A stretch of 64,000 nucleotides of DNA from Advenella mimigardefordensis DPN7 (GTDB lineage: Bacteria; Pseudomonadota; Gammaproteobacteria; Burkholderiales; Burkholderiaceae_B): positions 2,542,001-2,606,000 of the forward strand of contig NZ_CP003915.1 of assembly GCF_000521505.1 (NCBI RefSeq), written 5' to 3'. The position numbers were made by a program, and so were the translations under genes. Positions 51,090 to 59,856 of the stretch are shown here, one piece after another; the first letter of the stretch is position 1, and every line of letters starts with the position of its first letter. The notes beneath the pieces are model-generated. The model did not search any database. It was not told the origin of the DNA and was given only the letters and a program-made list of their open reading frames with translations.

Positions 51090-52562
51090 TTAAACAGCTG
51101 TAGCGGGTTGAGCAGTACGGGCATCGTGACCGACAAAGGCCGGCACTTGCGGATTGACACCCTTGAGTCCCTTGATAGTCATAACCATGTTGTAGAACAT
51201 GACCAGCACACCACTAAGGAAGCATATCCCGCCGAGAATACGGATGATGTACAGCACATATTTAGATGCCAGCGCCTGAACAAAGGCGTAGGTCAGCGTA
51301 CCGTCGGCTTCAGTTGAACGCCACATCAGGCCTTCCATTACTCCGGCAATCCACATGGAAGCGATATACAACACGACACCGATGGTAGCCATCCAGAAAT
51401 GAGCCTCGATCAATGATTTGCTATACATGGATTCGCGTCCGTACAGGCGTGGAATCATGTAATACAGGCTGCCAAAGGTAATCATGGCGACCCAGCCCAG
51501 CGCGCCGGAATGTACGTGTGCAACTGTCCACTCCGTGTAGTGAGAAAGTGCATTCACGGTCCGGATGGACATCATGGAACCTTCAAAGGTTGACATACCG
51601 TAGAACGACAGCGCAACGACCAGAAACTTCAGGATAGGATCGGTGCGCAGCTTGTGCCAGGCGCCGGACAGCGTCATGATGCCGTTGATCATCCCACCCC
51701 AGGACGGTGCCAGCAGGATCAGCGAAAAGGCCATACCCAGGCTTTGTGTCCAGTCAGGCAATGAGGTGTAAAGCAGATGGTGCGGACCGGCCCACATATA
51801 AGTGAAGGCCAGTGCCCAGAAGTGCACAATGGACAGGCGATAGGAGTAGATGGGGCGATTGGCCTGTTTGGGCACAAAGTAGTACATCATGCCCAGAAAA
51901 CTGGTGGTCAGGAAAAAGCCCACTGCATTGTGGCCATACCACCATTGCACCATGGCATCCTGTGCACCCGCATAGGCGGAATAGGAGTTGAACCAGCTAT
52001 AGGGCAACTCGATATTGTTGAAGATATGCAGGATGGCGATCGTGAGAATGAAGGAACCATAGAACCAGTTGGCCACATAAATGTGTTTCATCTTGCGCTT
52101 GACGATCGTGCCGAAAAAGACGATGGCGTACGCGACCCAGACCAGGGTAATCAGAATGTCGATAGGCCATTCAAGTTCGGCATATTCCTTACTGGTGGTG
52201 TAGCCGGCCGGCAAGGTAATCGCCGCAGCCACAATGACCAGTTGCCAGCCCCAGAACGTGAATGAAGCCAGTGGTCCACAGAACAGACGCGTCTGACAGG
52301 TGCGTTGGACAACGTAATAGGAGGTAGCAAACAGTGCGCTACCGCCAAAGGCAAAAATAACCGCATTGGTGTGCAACGGACGCAGACGACCATAGCTGAG
52401 CCAATCTACAAAGTTCAGTTCCGGCCAGACCAGCTGTGCTGCAATGAAGACGCCGACAAACATGCCGACAATCCCCCACACAACCGTCATGATAGTGAAC
52501 TGACGCACGACTGTGTAATTGAAAATCTCCGCGTCCGCGGAGCGCGCATTCTGGACACGCAT
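51090..52562 (-). CDS. ccoN: Cytochrome cbb3 oxidase catalytic subunit CcoN
   Basis: 490 residues, twelve membrane helices. Haem-copper oxidase signatures are seen: [14 protein letters not shown] (low-spin haem His), [14 protein letters not shown] with the conserved cross-linked His/Tyr region of C-type oxidases, [19 protein letters not shown] (copper His pair) and [16 protein letters not shown]. It reduces oxygen with high affinity under microaerobic conditions. GGGG lies upstream of the ATG, and a perfect FNR box lies 59 bases before the gene. Confidence 0.97.
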   Translation of the reverse strand: MRVQNARSADAEIFNYTVVRQFTIMTVVWGIVGMFVGVFIAAQLVWPELNFVDWLSYGRLRPLHTNAVIFAFGGSALFATSYYVVQRTCQTRLFCGPLASFTFWGWQLVIVAAAITLPAGYTTSKEYAELEWPIDILITLVWVAYAIVFFGTIVKRKMKHIYVANWFYGSFILTIAILHIFNNIELPYSWFNSYSAYAGAQDAMVQWWYGHNAVGFFLTTSFLGMMYYFVPKQANRPIYSYRLSIVHFWALAFTYMWAGPHHLLYTSLPDWTQSLGMAFSLILLAPSWGGMINGIMTLSGAWHKLRTDPILKFLVVALSFYGMSTFEGSMMSIRTVNALSHYTEWTVAHVHSGALGWVAMITFGSLYYMIPRLYGRESMYSKSLIEAHFWMATIGVVLYIASMWIAGVMEGLMWRSTEADGTLTYAFVQALASKYVLYIIRILGGICFLSGVLVMFYNMVMTIKGLKGVNPQVPAFVGHDARTAQPATAV

Positions 52563-52620
52563 AACATTTCCCCTATAAAAAACCTATTATTCAATCTTAA
52601 ATAGATCACGGCGTAGCGAT

Positions 52621-52634
52621 TTGATAAATATCAA
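52621..52634. promoter_or_regulatory. FNR box (TTGAT-N4-ATCAA) before ccoN
   Basis: TTGATAAATATCAA, a perfect palindrome matching the FNR consensus. On the minus strand a TAAGAT hexamer (complement of 52594-52599) lies about 22 bases downstream, the spacing for a class II activated promoter with the box near -41.5 and transcription starting near 52586. Confidence 0.85.
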
Positions 52635-52740
52635 GCGCCTTCCAGTCATAGATGAAACAGATCCAAAACCACCAGCAGCACCTCAGGCTTTGTTGAGGAA
52701 TACAACAGTTTTGTCTTCTAAACGTTTCTTCCGGACGCTA

Positions 52741-52959
52741 TTACTTTGGCCGCTGCGACCCGGCAGAAGGCCCGGCGCCAGCCTCTCTGTCCGCCTTTTT
52801 TTCGGGCCCCCTGAATGCGGCATCGTCGTCCTGCAATATGACACTTGCATTACCATCACTATCGTCAAACTGACCGGACATCACTGCCCAATACAACAGC
52901 CCGCCAATACTCATGACAAACAGAAAAGCGAGAAAGACAAGAAGAAAGAATACGTCCAT
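52741..52959 (-). CDS. ccoS: Cytochrome cbb3 oxidase assembly protein CcoS
   Basis: 72 residues from the ATG at 52959 (the longer open frame includes part of the upstream gene). The N-terminal helix FFLLVFLAFLFVMSIGGLLY, then WAVMSGQFDDSD, is the CcoS hallmark. The tail is Lys/Ala/Pro-rich. CcoS is needed to insert haem b and copper into CcoN. It begins eight bases after the CcoI-like gene and lies upstream of ccoN. Confidence 0.88.
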   Translation of the reverse strand: MDVFFLLVFLAFLFVMSIGGLLYWAVMSGQFDDSDGNASVILQDDDAAFRGPEKKADREAGAGPSAGSQRPK

Positions 52960-52966
52960 GGCAGCG

Positions 52967-53947
52967 CTATGCCGACGACGAATTGATCGCAATGCTGCCT
53001 GACTCGGCTGGCTTGCCAACTGCATAATTTTTATAAAAGCGCCAGGCATAAAATGCCACCGCCAGTGACGACACCAGCATGGTGATGGCAGCAAGCCAGG
53101 GCTGGACCAGACCCGCCATGGCAAATGGAATCATCAGCAGATGCCACAGCAACGAGCCATAAAGGGAGCGACGCGCAACACTAACGGTTTCTGCGCGTAA
53201 GGCGACAAGTGCCTGCTGGCTGAGTGGCGGACTGCCAAGAACAATGGCGCGGGCAGCTGCCTGCGCCGAAGGGACCGCCATGGCCATCGCACAGGGACAG
53301 CTCATGACAAACAGGGCGACCAGGACGGGCAGAGCGTGACCGGGATCGATATACAAATACCAGACAAGCGCGGAGACAATGGAGAGCACGATTTGTATGG
53401 TTACGAAATACAGCCCTACCCGATCCGCGGCAGCAGCCAGCGACCTGAATGTCTGATCAAAGAGCTGGTCGAGCGCCGCGCCTGCCGATTGCCTGGCAGC
53501 CAGCGCCAGATAGCGCGCCGTGAGTACGAACGCTACGAACATGGCAATGGATTCGAAATAAACCTCACCTGATTGGCGAAAGGTTGCAACGGCACTGGGA
53601 ATAAAGGCCACCACAATGCCCAGGCCAATGGGCCAGTTCATGGAACGCTGATGGGCATCGGCCGGATCCTGGCCGACAAAGCCGCGCCAGATTGGCCAGG
53701 CGCAATAAAGCAGCACGGGTATGGTCAGCAGCAGGCTGCACCAATTCATGACGATAATGGCCGTATCCAGCGTATCGACGGTTTCGGGATCCGCGTAGCT
53801 GGCGCGAAGATAGCCAGGAAAGGCGAACATCATGACCTGCATCATGACCAGCCAGGCCAGTCCGAGCCGGGCAAGCATGTGCCTGCGCTGCAGGCGTTCC
53901 TGAGCACCAAGATCGTTAGGGATCGAGAAGATGGAGGCAGGTTTCAT
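52967..53947 (-). CDS. CcoI-like copper P-type ATPase lacking all cytosolic domains
   Basis: 326 residues. The membrane part of CcoI/FixI is recognisable: MNWPIGLGIVVAFIPSAVAT, GEVYFESIAMFVAFVLTARY, the CPC copper motif (217-219) in VMSCPCAMAMAVPSAQAAA, and a last helix ITMLVSSLAVAFYAWR. The N-terminal heavy-metal domain, the actuator domain (TGES, expected near residue 160) and the P/N domains (DKTGT, TGD, HP, expected near 235-250) are absent, removed without breaking the frame. The YN of helix 7 is WH. It cannot be a normal ATP-driven pump. The start is uncertain: the ATG at 53947 has no proper ribosome site. Confidence 0.8.
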   Translation of the reverse strand: MKPASIFSIPNDLGAQERLQRRHMLARLGLAWLVMMQVMMFAFPGYLRASYADPETVDTLDTAIIVMNWCSLLLTIPVLLYCAWPIWRGFVGQDPADAHQRSMNWPIGLGIVVAFIPSAVATFRQSGEVYFESIAMFVAFVLTARYLALAARQSAGAALDQLFDQTFRSLAAAADRVGLYFVTIQIVLSIVSALVWYLYIDPGHALPVLVALFVMSCPCAMAMAVPSAQAAARAIVLGSPPLSQQALVALRAETVSVARRSLYGSLLWHLLMIPFAMAGLVQPWLAAITMLVSSLAVAFYAWRFYKNYAVGKPAESGSIAINSSSA

Positions 53948-53953
53948 ACCCCA

Positions 53954-53959
53954 ATCATA
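53954..53959 (-). promoter_or_regulatory. Possible -10 element of the CcoI-like gene
   Basis: On the minus strand TATGAT lies seven bases upstream of the ATG at 53947 and about 29 bases from the centre of the FNR box. Transcription would start at about the ATG, giving a leaderless or nearly leaderless mRNA. Confidence 0.4.
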
Positions 53960-53981
53960 GTATCGATCCGAAAAAGCGATC

Positions 53982-53995
53982 TTGATCTATGTCAA
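53982..53995. promoter_or_regulatory. FNR box before the CcoI-like gene
   Basis: TTGATCTATGTCAA matches the FNR palindrome in nine of ten conserved positions (GTCAA for ATCAA). Its centre is 41.5 bases from the ATG at 53947, so this promoter and that of ccoN appear to be under the same oxygen control. Confidence 0.7.
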
Positions 53996-54051
53996 ACTAT
54001 TCAGTCACATGTAACAGAAGGATGTAACATGAGGCGCGTCTAGCAGTCGAC

Positions 54052-54966
54052 TCAAACGGGATTGAACACACCCTGAGACAAATACCGATCGCCGCGGTCA
54101 CAGACGATAAAGACAATGGTCGCATTATTCACCCTTTCGGCAGTGCGCAATGCGGCCACCAGCGCCCCTGCGGAGGAAATGCCACCAAAAATACCTTCAC
54201 TGGCAGCCAGATGGCGGGCCATATCTTCGGCTTCCTGCTGTCCGATCAGCTCAAACTGATCAACGCCCGCCTTGTTATAGATGGCCGGCTGATATTCTTC
54301 AGACCACTTCCTGATGCCAGGAATCGATGCCCCGGGAGCGGGCTGTGCGCCGATGATCTGGATATCGGCGTTTCGCGATTTGAGGTAGGATCCCACCCCC
54401 ATGATCGTGCCGGTTGTGCCCATTGCGCTCACAAAATGCGTCACCTTTCCGTCGGTCTGGTTCCAGATTTCCGGACCGGTGCCTTCGATATGGGCACGCG
54501 GATTATCGGGATTGGCAAACTGGTCAAGCACCTTGCCCTTGCCTTCGGCCTGCATGGACTGCGCCAGGTCACGCGCATATTCCATACCGCCTTTGTCGGC
54601 CGGTGTCAGAATAAGCTGGGCGCCGTAGGCATTCATTGAAGCACGGCGTTCCACAGACAGGTTATCCGGCATGATCAGAATCATTTTATAGCCACTGATG
54701 GCCGCTGCCATCGCCAGCGCAATACCGGTGTTGCCGCTGGTGGCTTCAATAAGGGTATCGCCGGGCCGGATATCGCCGCGCTCCTGTGCGTGCCTGATCA
54801 TGGACAAAGCCGGCCGGTCTTTGACTGAACCGGCAGGATTATTGCCTTCGAGCTTGGCCAGAATCACATTGCCGCGCGCTTCACCCAGATGTGAGGGAAT
54901 ACGCTGCAGGCGCACCAGCGGCGTATTGCCGATGGTATCTTCGATTGTGGGGTACGTTTTTGTCAT
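54052..54966 (-). CDS. cysM: Cysteine synthase B (O-acetylserine sulfhydrylase)
   Basis: 304 residues of the PLP-dependent beta family. The PLP lysine is K49 in GNNPAGSVKDRP; the phosphate-binding loop is TSGNTGIALA-like (EATSGNTGIAL) and GTTGTIMGVGSYLK follows. The segment with IGAQPAPGASIPGIRKW and the length fit CysM rather than CysK; CysM can use thiosulfate as sulfur donor. It lies downstream of the comEA-like gene on the same strand. Confidence 0.93.
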   Translation of the reverse strand: MTKTYPTIEDTIGNTPLVRLQRIPSHLGEARGNVILAKLEGNNPAGSVKDRPALSMIRHAQERGDIRPGDTLIEATSGNTGIALAMAAAISGYKMILIMPDNLSVERRASMNAYGAQLILTPADKGGMEYARDLAQSMQAEGKGKVLDQFANPDNPRAHIEGTGPEIWNQTDGKVTHFVSAMGTTGTIMGVGSYLKSRNADIQIIGAQPAPGASIPGIRKWSEEYQPAIYNKAGVDQFELIGQQEAEDMARHLAASEGIFGGISSAGALVAALRTAERVNNATIVFIVCDRGDRYLSQGVFNPV

Positions 54967-55122
54967 GATAGGTTTGAATGGAATGTGGGATACCCCTGAA
55001 AAGCCATGTGGGCATCATAAGTTGCGAACGAACCCTGCCCTTCCCAAATGGGCGGAACAGGCGCCTGGTGAAAGTAATCATAGCACTCCTGCACAGCCTT
55101 GCAGGGCTTATTCCCTGGCCCG

Positions 55123-55734
55123 TCAATGGGTTTTTTCGGCCGCACCGGTGCCGGCAGTCCCCGCCTGCGTTTTCACCGGCTCAGTGATTGGCCGTGGGCG
55201 TGGCTGAATCAGCAAAGGCATCGCGGGGATAGAATAATCTGCCCCCTGGTCGTGATCGGCATGCTGGCGGTCATCTGCGGGTGCCCTGCGGGCCAGGTTC
55301 TGGTTGTGGCCACTATGCTGTCGGTCAATTGCGGTTCCCTTGCGGATTGCCTTCGGGCGTCTGACAGAACGCCCTCTATTAAGATCCGTGTCAGCCGTTT
55401 TAGCACCGGACGATTGCATACTGGCAGCCAGTGCGGCTGGATCGTCGCTAGGTGAGTCGGTCCTGACACCCTGGGCAAGTAATGATTGTATTGTTTTCGG
55501 ACCCATCCCCGCCACACGGGCGACCACGTCCTCCATGGAAACAAAACGCCCCTTCTGCCGGGCAGCCAGAATGCGGTCAGCCAGCTTGTCGCCCACGCCC
55601 TTGATCGTGCGCAATTGCGCCCGCGTTGCCTGATTCAGATCCAGTGCATGAGCACTGGAAACCCCCGAAGCTAGAAAGAAACACAACAGCCAGGCTTGAC
55701 AACGAGAGGAGCGAACAAATGACTTAAGCGGCAT
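55123..55734 (-). CDS. ComEA-like helix-hairpin-helix protein
   Basis: 203 residues. The signal peptide (CQAWLLCFFLASGVSSAHA) is followed by two helix-hairpin-helix motifs (LNQATRAQLRTIKGVGDKLA and MEDVVARVAGMGPKTIQSLL, about residues 33-88). This is the DNA-binding domain of the competence protein ComEA, which pulls DNA into the periplasm. The remaining 110 residues are a low-complexity, Arg/Asp/His-rich tail not seen in the short ComEA of many species. The tail could be disordered or partly degraded. Confidence 0.8.
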   Translation of the reverse strand: MPLKSFVRSSRCQAWLLCFFLASGVSSAHALDLNQATRAQLRTIKGVGDKLADRILAARQKGRFVSMEDVVARVAGMGPKTIQSLLAQGVRTDSPSDDPAALAASMQSSGAKTADTDLNRGRSVRRPKAIRKGTAIDRQHSGHNQNLARRAPADDRQHADHDQGADYSIPAMPLLIQPRPRPITEPVKTQAGTAGTGAAEKTH

Positions 55735-55852
55735 ACGTGGTTAAGGCAACAGCAGGCAAACGATAATGCCAGTGTGCCACAGCCACGTCCGCCTGACTCA
55801 GAATGACGGACAACCTCATCCTGCGTCGGGTTTAACCCCAAGACAGCAAGCG

Positions 55853-56845
55853 CTATGCGTTCTGCGCACGCAGGCGACGGATATAACTGGAAACGCCCTG
55901 CTCCACATCACTCATATCGGCTTTGAAGCCGGCAGCGCGCAGTCGCGTGGTGTCGGCCTGGGTGAAGCTTTGATAGCGCCCTTTGAGATCGTCAGGGAAT
56001 GGGATGTAGCGAATCAGCCCCTCACGAACCAACGCATCCAGGGACAGACGTGCTTCGTTTCGCTCTTCCCGCAGCGTGTTCACCACCGCGCAGGCAATAT
56101 CGTTAAAAGGCTGTGCCCGGCCCGTGCCGCAATTGAAGATACCGGACTGGTCGGGGTTATCCAGGAAAAACAGGTTAACCGCAACAACGTCATCCACCGA
56201 GATAAAATCGCGCCGCTGACCGCCGTCTTCATAGCCATCCCAGCCGCCAAACAGGCGCACATGGCCTTCGGCCAGAAACTGGTTCATATTATGAAAAGCA
56301 ACGGACGCCATGCGGCCTTTGTGCTGTTCGTTGGGACCGTAAACATTGAAGTAGCGCAGCCCCACGACCTGTGCCGTACGATGTTCAAAACGCTCGCGCA
56401 CGACCTGATCGAACAGGAACTTGGAATAGCCATAGACATTCAGAGGCTTTTCATTTTCCAGCGCTTCGATATAATCCGGCCCCGCGCCGTACACGGCAGC
56501 GGACGAGGCATAAATAAACGGGATACTACGCGCCTGACAGAAATTGAATAATTCCAGCGTTACCCGATAGTTATTATCCATCATGTAACGGCCGTTACGC
56601 TCGGTGGTATCGGAACATGCGCCCTGGTGGAAAATGGCCGTGACCGGACCGAACTGGCCGCTATTGACGCGGCTACGGAACTCGTCCTTGTCCATATAGT
56701 CAGCAATGATCCCTGAGCGCAGATTGACGAATTTGTCGCCATCTGTCAGGTCGTCTACCGCCAGAATGTTAGTGATGCCCCTGTTGTTCAGGCCACGCAC
56801 GAGATTGCTGCCGATGAAGCCCGCGGCTCCGGTTACGATAATCAT
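55853..56845 (-). CDS. hldD: ADP-L-glycero-D-manno-heptose 6-epimerase
   Basis: 330 residues of the extended SDR type. The NADP motif is [13 protein letters not shown] near the N-terminus, the active-site Tyr/Lys lie in [10 protein letters not shown], and the substrate loop [21 protein letters not shown] is characteristic of HldD. It makes the L,D-heptose precursor of the lipopolysaccharide inner core. It starts with a four-base ATGA overlap with the upstream hldE1 gene. Confidence 0.95.
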   Translation of the reverse strand: MIIVTGAAGFIGSNLVRGLNNRGITNILAVDDLTDGDKFVNLRSGIIADYMDKDEFRSRVNSGQFGPVTAIFHQGACSDTTERNGRYMMDNNYRVTLELFNFCQARSIPFIYASSAAVYGAGPDYIEALENEKPLNVYGYSKFLFDQVVRERFEHRTAQVVGLRYFNVYGPNEQHKGRMASVAFHNMNQFLAEGHVRLFGGWDGYEDGGQRRDFISVDDVVAVNLFFLDNPDQSGIFNCGTGRAQPFNDIACAVVNTLREERNEARLSLDALVREGLIRYIPFPDDLKGRYQSFTQADTTRLRAAGFKADMSDVEQGVSSYIRRLRAQNA

Positions 56846-57771
56846 GTCAGTTCCTCTGCACTTACAATAGATGTTCCAAGCTTACCTACTACTATACCAC
56901 CGGCCTTGTTGGCCCACTCAACGGCCTCATGCCAGTCTATACCGGCGGCACGGGTAACCGCCATGGTTGCCAGAACCGTGTCGCCCGCGCCTGAAACATC
57001 GAATACTTCGTGTGCGGCAGCATCAACGTGGAACCGGCCTGCCTCGGTATACAGCGTCATGCCCTGCTCCGAGCGGGTGATCAGCAACGCTTCGAGACCA
57101 AGTCGCTGACGCAGGCTTTGAGCAGACAGCGTCAGCGCTTCTTCCGATTTCCATTTACCCACCGCCTGCTGCATTTCTCCGCGGTTTGGTGAAATCAGGC
57201 TGGCGCCTGCGTAGCGGTCGTATTCGTCCCCTTTGGGATCGACCAGCACCGGTATCCCGCGTTTACGCGCCAGTTTAATCAGCACGGAACAATGCGTGAG
57301 CACGCCTTTGGCATAATCGGAGAGCACGACAATATCGTGATTCTCCAGCAAGCTACGATACTGTTGTTCGAGTTGCTGCAACGTTTGTTCGTCTGGCAGA
57401 TAGTCAAAGTCTATCCGTAGCAATTGCTGCTGACGACCCAGCACACGCATTTTCAGGGTGGTATGCATAGCTGCGTCAATGAGCAGTTGAGTACCAATGC
57501 CGGCTTCTTGCGCCAGCCTGGTGATCTGTACCCCGGCCTCGTCATCGCCCACAATACCCAGCAGAGTAACCCCGCCACCAAGGGCAACAATGTTGCGCGC
57601 CACGTTAGCACCACCGCCCAGACGGTCTTCCCGTTTGGCCACACGTACTACCGGTACGGGGGCCTCTGGTGAAATACGCTCTACTTCGCCAAACCAGTAG
57701 CGATCAAGCATCACGTCGCCCACGACAAGGACACGGGCTTGTCTGATTTTTTCTATCGGAAATGCACGCAT
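56842..57771 (-). CDS. hldE1: D-glycero-beta-D-manno-heptose-7-phosphate kinase (RfaE domain I)
   Basis: 309 residues from the ATG at 57771 ([20 protein letters not shown]); the longer frame to 57831 adds part of the lapB region. This is the PfkB-type kinase domain only; the adenylyltransferase domain of the bifunctional E. coli HldE is absent, so a separate RfaE2 must be encoded elsewhere, as is usual in betaproteobacteria. Key blocks are [30 protein letters not shown] and the catalytic [10 protein letters not shown]. Confidence 0.94.
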   Translation of the reverse strand: MRAFPIEKIRQARVLVVGDVMLDRYWFGEVERISPEAPVPVVRVAKREDRLGGGANVARNIVALGGGVTLLGIVGDDEAGVQITRLAQEAGIGTQLLIDAAMHTTLKMRVLGRQQQLLRIDFDYLPDEQTLQQLEQQYRSLLENHDIVVLSDYAKGVLTHCSVLIKLARKRGIPVLVDPKGDEYDRYAGASLISPNRGEMQQAVGKWKSEEALTLSAQSLRQRLGLEALLITRSEQGMTLYTEAGRFHVDAAAHEVFDVSGAGDTVLATMAVTRAAGIDWHEAVEWANKAGGIVVGKLGTSIVSAEELT

Positions 57772-57776
57772 ACGAC

Positions 57777-58997
57777 TTATTCCTCTGGGCGGCGTGGCGA
57801 GTATGTTTCCCATGAGTTGCAGCCAGGGCACTGCCAGTAATAGGTGTGCGCCTGGAAGCCGCAGACCCGGCAGGCATATTTGTCCATACGCCGGGTGTGT
57901 TTTTCAATCATGGATCGCAGTAATGACAAGTCAAAATCGGGCATATGTTGCTGCAATTGGTCTGGCCCGTCCGAATTTTGCTCCTGCGTCAGTTCACTTT
58001 GCAGCACTTTATCAAAGCCCAGCAAAGACGGATGCTGGCGCAGGGAATCCTGGGCAAACTGCCATGCCGGGGCAAATCCCTGCTTGCGCAATGCGGCAAA
58101 CACGACTTCAAATACATCCAGTGACGGATGCGCAAAATAATGGTCCCTGAGCAGGCTGACTGCCTGTTCTTCCTGGCCGCTGGCAGCGAAATTGTCCATG
58201 ATCTGCTTTGCCATGAGACCGGCGAATTCCGGCGAGCGTTCCAATGCCGACAGCAGCCACTGGCGTTCCGTATTGCCATCGCCCTGTCGACGGGCCAGAT
58301 AGGCGCGCAAGATAGCGATGCGTGCGTAAGAAGCCTGGGAACCGCCCTGCTCCATATTGTGCGAGGCTTCGCGTTGTGCGGCATCCAGCTCGGTAGCCGC
58401 CCGGTCAAAATCCGGCTCTTTGGCGCTTAGTGCGGCTTGCGCCCGTTCGCAATGGTAATGAACACGTTGCGGCAACGGCTCATCTGTTAATTCACGCAGG
58501 TGTGCGGCGGCGGCGATGGCTTTTTCCCAATCATGCTCAGCCTCGTAAATGCGAATCAGCGCCCGGGTAGCAGAAATGGCATAACTGGTATTTTGCACTT
58601 CCTGAAAGGCATTTTCCGCGCGATCAAACATGCCCGCCTTGAAGTAATCCTGGGCAATCTCATGCAGTGCATGTTCCCTGTCGGGGCGCGGTAAGTCTGA
58701 GCGGGACAGCAGACTTTGATGTACCCGAATGGCCCGCTCAATTTCTCCGCGGCGACGAAACAAATTACCGAGCGCAAAATGCAATTCGGTGGTTTCGGAG
58801 TCGAGTTTGGCGACTTCGATAAATGCGTCAATTGCCTTATCGTGATCTTCATTGAGCAGGAAATTAAGGCCGCGGAAATAGGAATCAGGCAAATTCCTGC
58901 TTTCAGATACAATCTGCCGGACATCTACCTTGGCTGCGATCCACCCCAGTCCGAACAAAATGGGGATCAGAATCAGCCACCATGCTTCAAAGTCCAA
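57777..58997 (-). CDS. lapB: Lipopolysaccharide assembly protein LapB (YciM)
   Basis: 406 residues. An N-terminal membrane anchor (FEAWWLILIPILFGLGWIAA) is followed by TPR repeats (SYFRGLNFLLNEDHDKAIDA, ELHFALGNLFRRRGEIERAI) and a C-terminal rubredoxin-like metal site CRVCGF...CPGCNSW. LapB recruits FtsH to degrade LpxC and so limits lipid A synthesis. It overlaps lapA by 11 bases and is followed by hldE1, linking it to LPS core formation. Confidence 0.95.
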   Translation of the reverse strand: MDFEAWWLILIPILFGLGWIAAKVDVRQIVSESRNLPDSYFRGLNFLLNEDHDKAIDAFIEVAKLDSETTELHFALGNLFRRRGEIERAIRVHQSLLSRSDLPRPDREHALHEIAQDYFKAGMFDRAENAFQEVQNTSYAISATRALIRIYEAEHDWEKAIAAAAHLRELTDEPLPQRVHYHCERAQAALSAKEPDFDRAATELDAAQREASHNMEQGGSQASYARIAILRAYLARRQGDGNTERQWLLSALERSPEFAGLMAKQIMDNFAASGQEEQAVSLLRDHYFAHPSLDVFEVVFAALRKQGFAPAWQFAQDSLRQHPSLLGFDKVLQSELTQEQNSDGPDQLQQHMPDFDLSLLRSMIEKHTRRMDKYACRVCGFQAHTYYWQCPGCNSWETYSPRRPEE

Positions 58998-59364
58998 CTG
59001 CCGTCTCCCGTGCCGGTGTCTGCAAGGCGGTGCCTGTCGGGGACGTGTTGCTGCGCAGGCGTAATTCTTCGGCTCTGAGCGCTTCCAGCGAATGGCGGGT
59101 ATCGTTCACATCACGGTTCAGGCGCTCAACCTCGCCCTTGAGTCGACCCACTTCACGGGTTTTGCGCAAGCGTGTAGGAATACTAACCAGCCAGGCAAAC
59201 AGCGCACCCACAATAAAGGCAAGCAATAACACAACAATGAGCGGCACACCGGCAAATGTATAATCGCCAAAAAACCGTACGGTAACGGGATCGGTGTTTT
59301 TAAGTGCGAATAATAGAACCAACAAAAAAAGTATGATTCGCAATGCCCAGACAATGTATCGCAT
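58987..59364 (-). CDS. lapA: Lipopolysaccharide assembly protein LapA (YciS, DUF1049)
   Basis: 125 residues with two membrane helices (IVWALRIILFLLVLLFALKN and PLIVVLLLAFIVGALFAWLV) around the conserved NTDPVTVRFFGDYTF, then a coiled coil (VGRLKGEVERLNRDVNDTRH). It partners LapB in control of LPS synthesis. It starts 60 bases after the ihfB terminator. Confidence 0.92.
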   Translation of the reverse strand: MRYIVWALRIILFLLVLLFALKNTDPVTVRFFGDYTFAGVPLIVVLLLAFIVGALFAWLVSIPTRLRKTREVGRLKGEVERLNRDVNDTRHSLEALRAEELRLRSNTSPTGTALQTPARETAVGL

Positions 59365-59427
59365 TGGCCTGCTCCTGAAATTGAATTATTCGCCATTGTA
59401 ATGCGAATTGGCGGTCTAAAAAACAAA

Positions 59428-59451
59428 AACCCCGATTTTACAATCGGGGTT
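59428..59451 (-). terminator. Rho-independent terminator after ihfB
   Basis: Arms AACCCCGATT and AATCGGGGTT with a four-base TTAC-type loop are followed on the minus strand by a T-rich run (TTTTTGTTTTTT region). It lies about 40 bases past the ihfB stop and separates rpsA-ihfB from lapAB. Confidence 0.85.
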
Positions 59452-59490
59452 TCTGGACAATCTTAAGAAACGAATACCTGCAGGGTTTGG

Positions 59491-59853
59491 TCAGAGATTG
59501 GCGACCTTGGCCGGTTGGGCCTCGACATGGCCATCCTCGGGGGCATCCTGCCTGGTCTCGCTAGCAGAGGTAAAAACAGAATCAACGCGCTCGCGCAACT
59601 CTTTGCCTGCCTTGAAGTGAGGGACCCGTTTACCGGGAACCATCACCTGTTCGCCAGACTTGGGATTGCGCCCAACCCGTGGAGCACGCGTTGACAGCGA
59701 GAAGCTGCCAAAGCCACGAATTTCGATGCGCTGACCTCTGGATAGAGCAACGGTCATGGCATCAAGCATCGTCTTGACAGCGAAGTCGGTGTCACGGGCA
59801 GCCAGCTGCGGATAGCTGGCCGCTAGTGCTTCAATCAACTCTGATTTAGTCAC
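59491..59853 (-). CDS. ihfB: Integration host factor subunit beta
   Basis: 120 residues, an HU/IHF fold. Family sequence: [20 protein letters not shown], then [20 protein letters not shown] and the DNA-intercalating arm [20 protein letters not shown] with the conserved Pro. Residues 95-120 are an acidic/Ala-rich tail beyond the E. coli protein, seen in relatives of this family. It bends DNA as a heterodimer with IhfA. It starts three bases after rpsA. Confidence 0.95.
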   Translation of the reverse strand: MTKSELIEALAASYPQLAARDTDFAVKTMLDAMTVALSRGQRIEIRGFGSFSLSTRAPRVGRNPKSGEQVMVPGKRVPHFKAGKELRERVDSVFTSASETRQDAPEDGHVEAQPAKVANL

Positions 59854-59856
59854 AGC

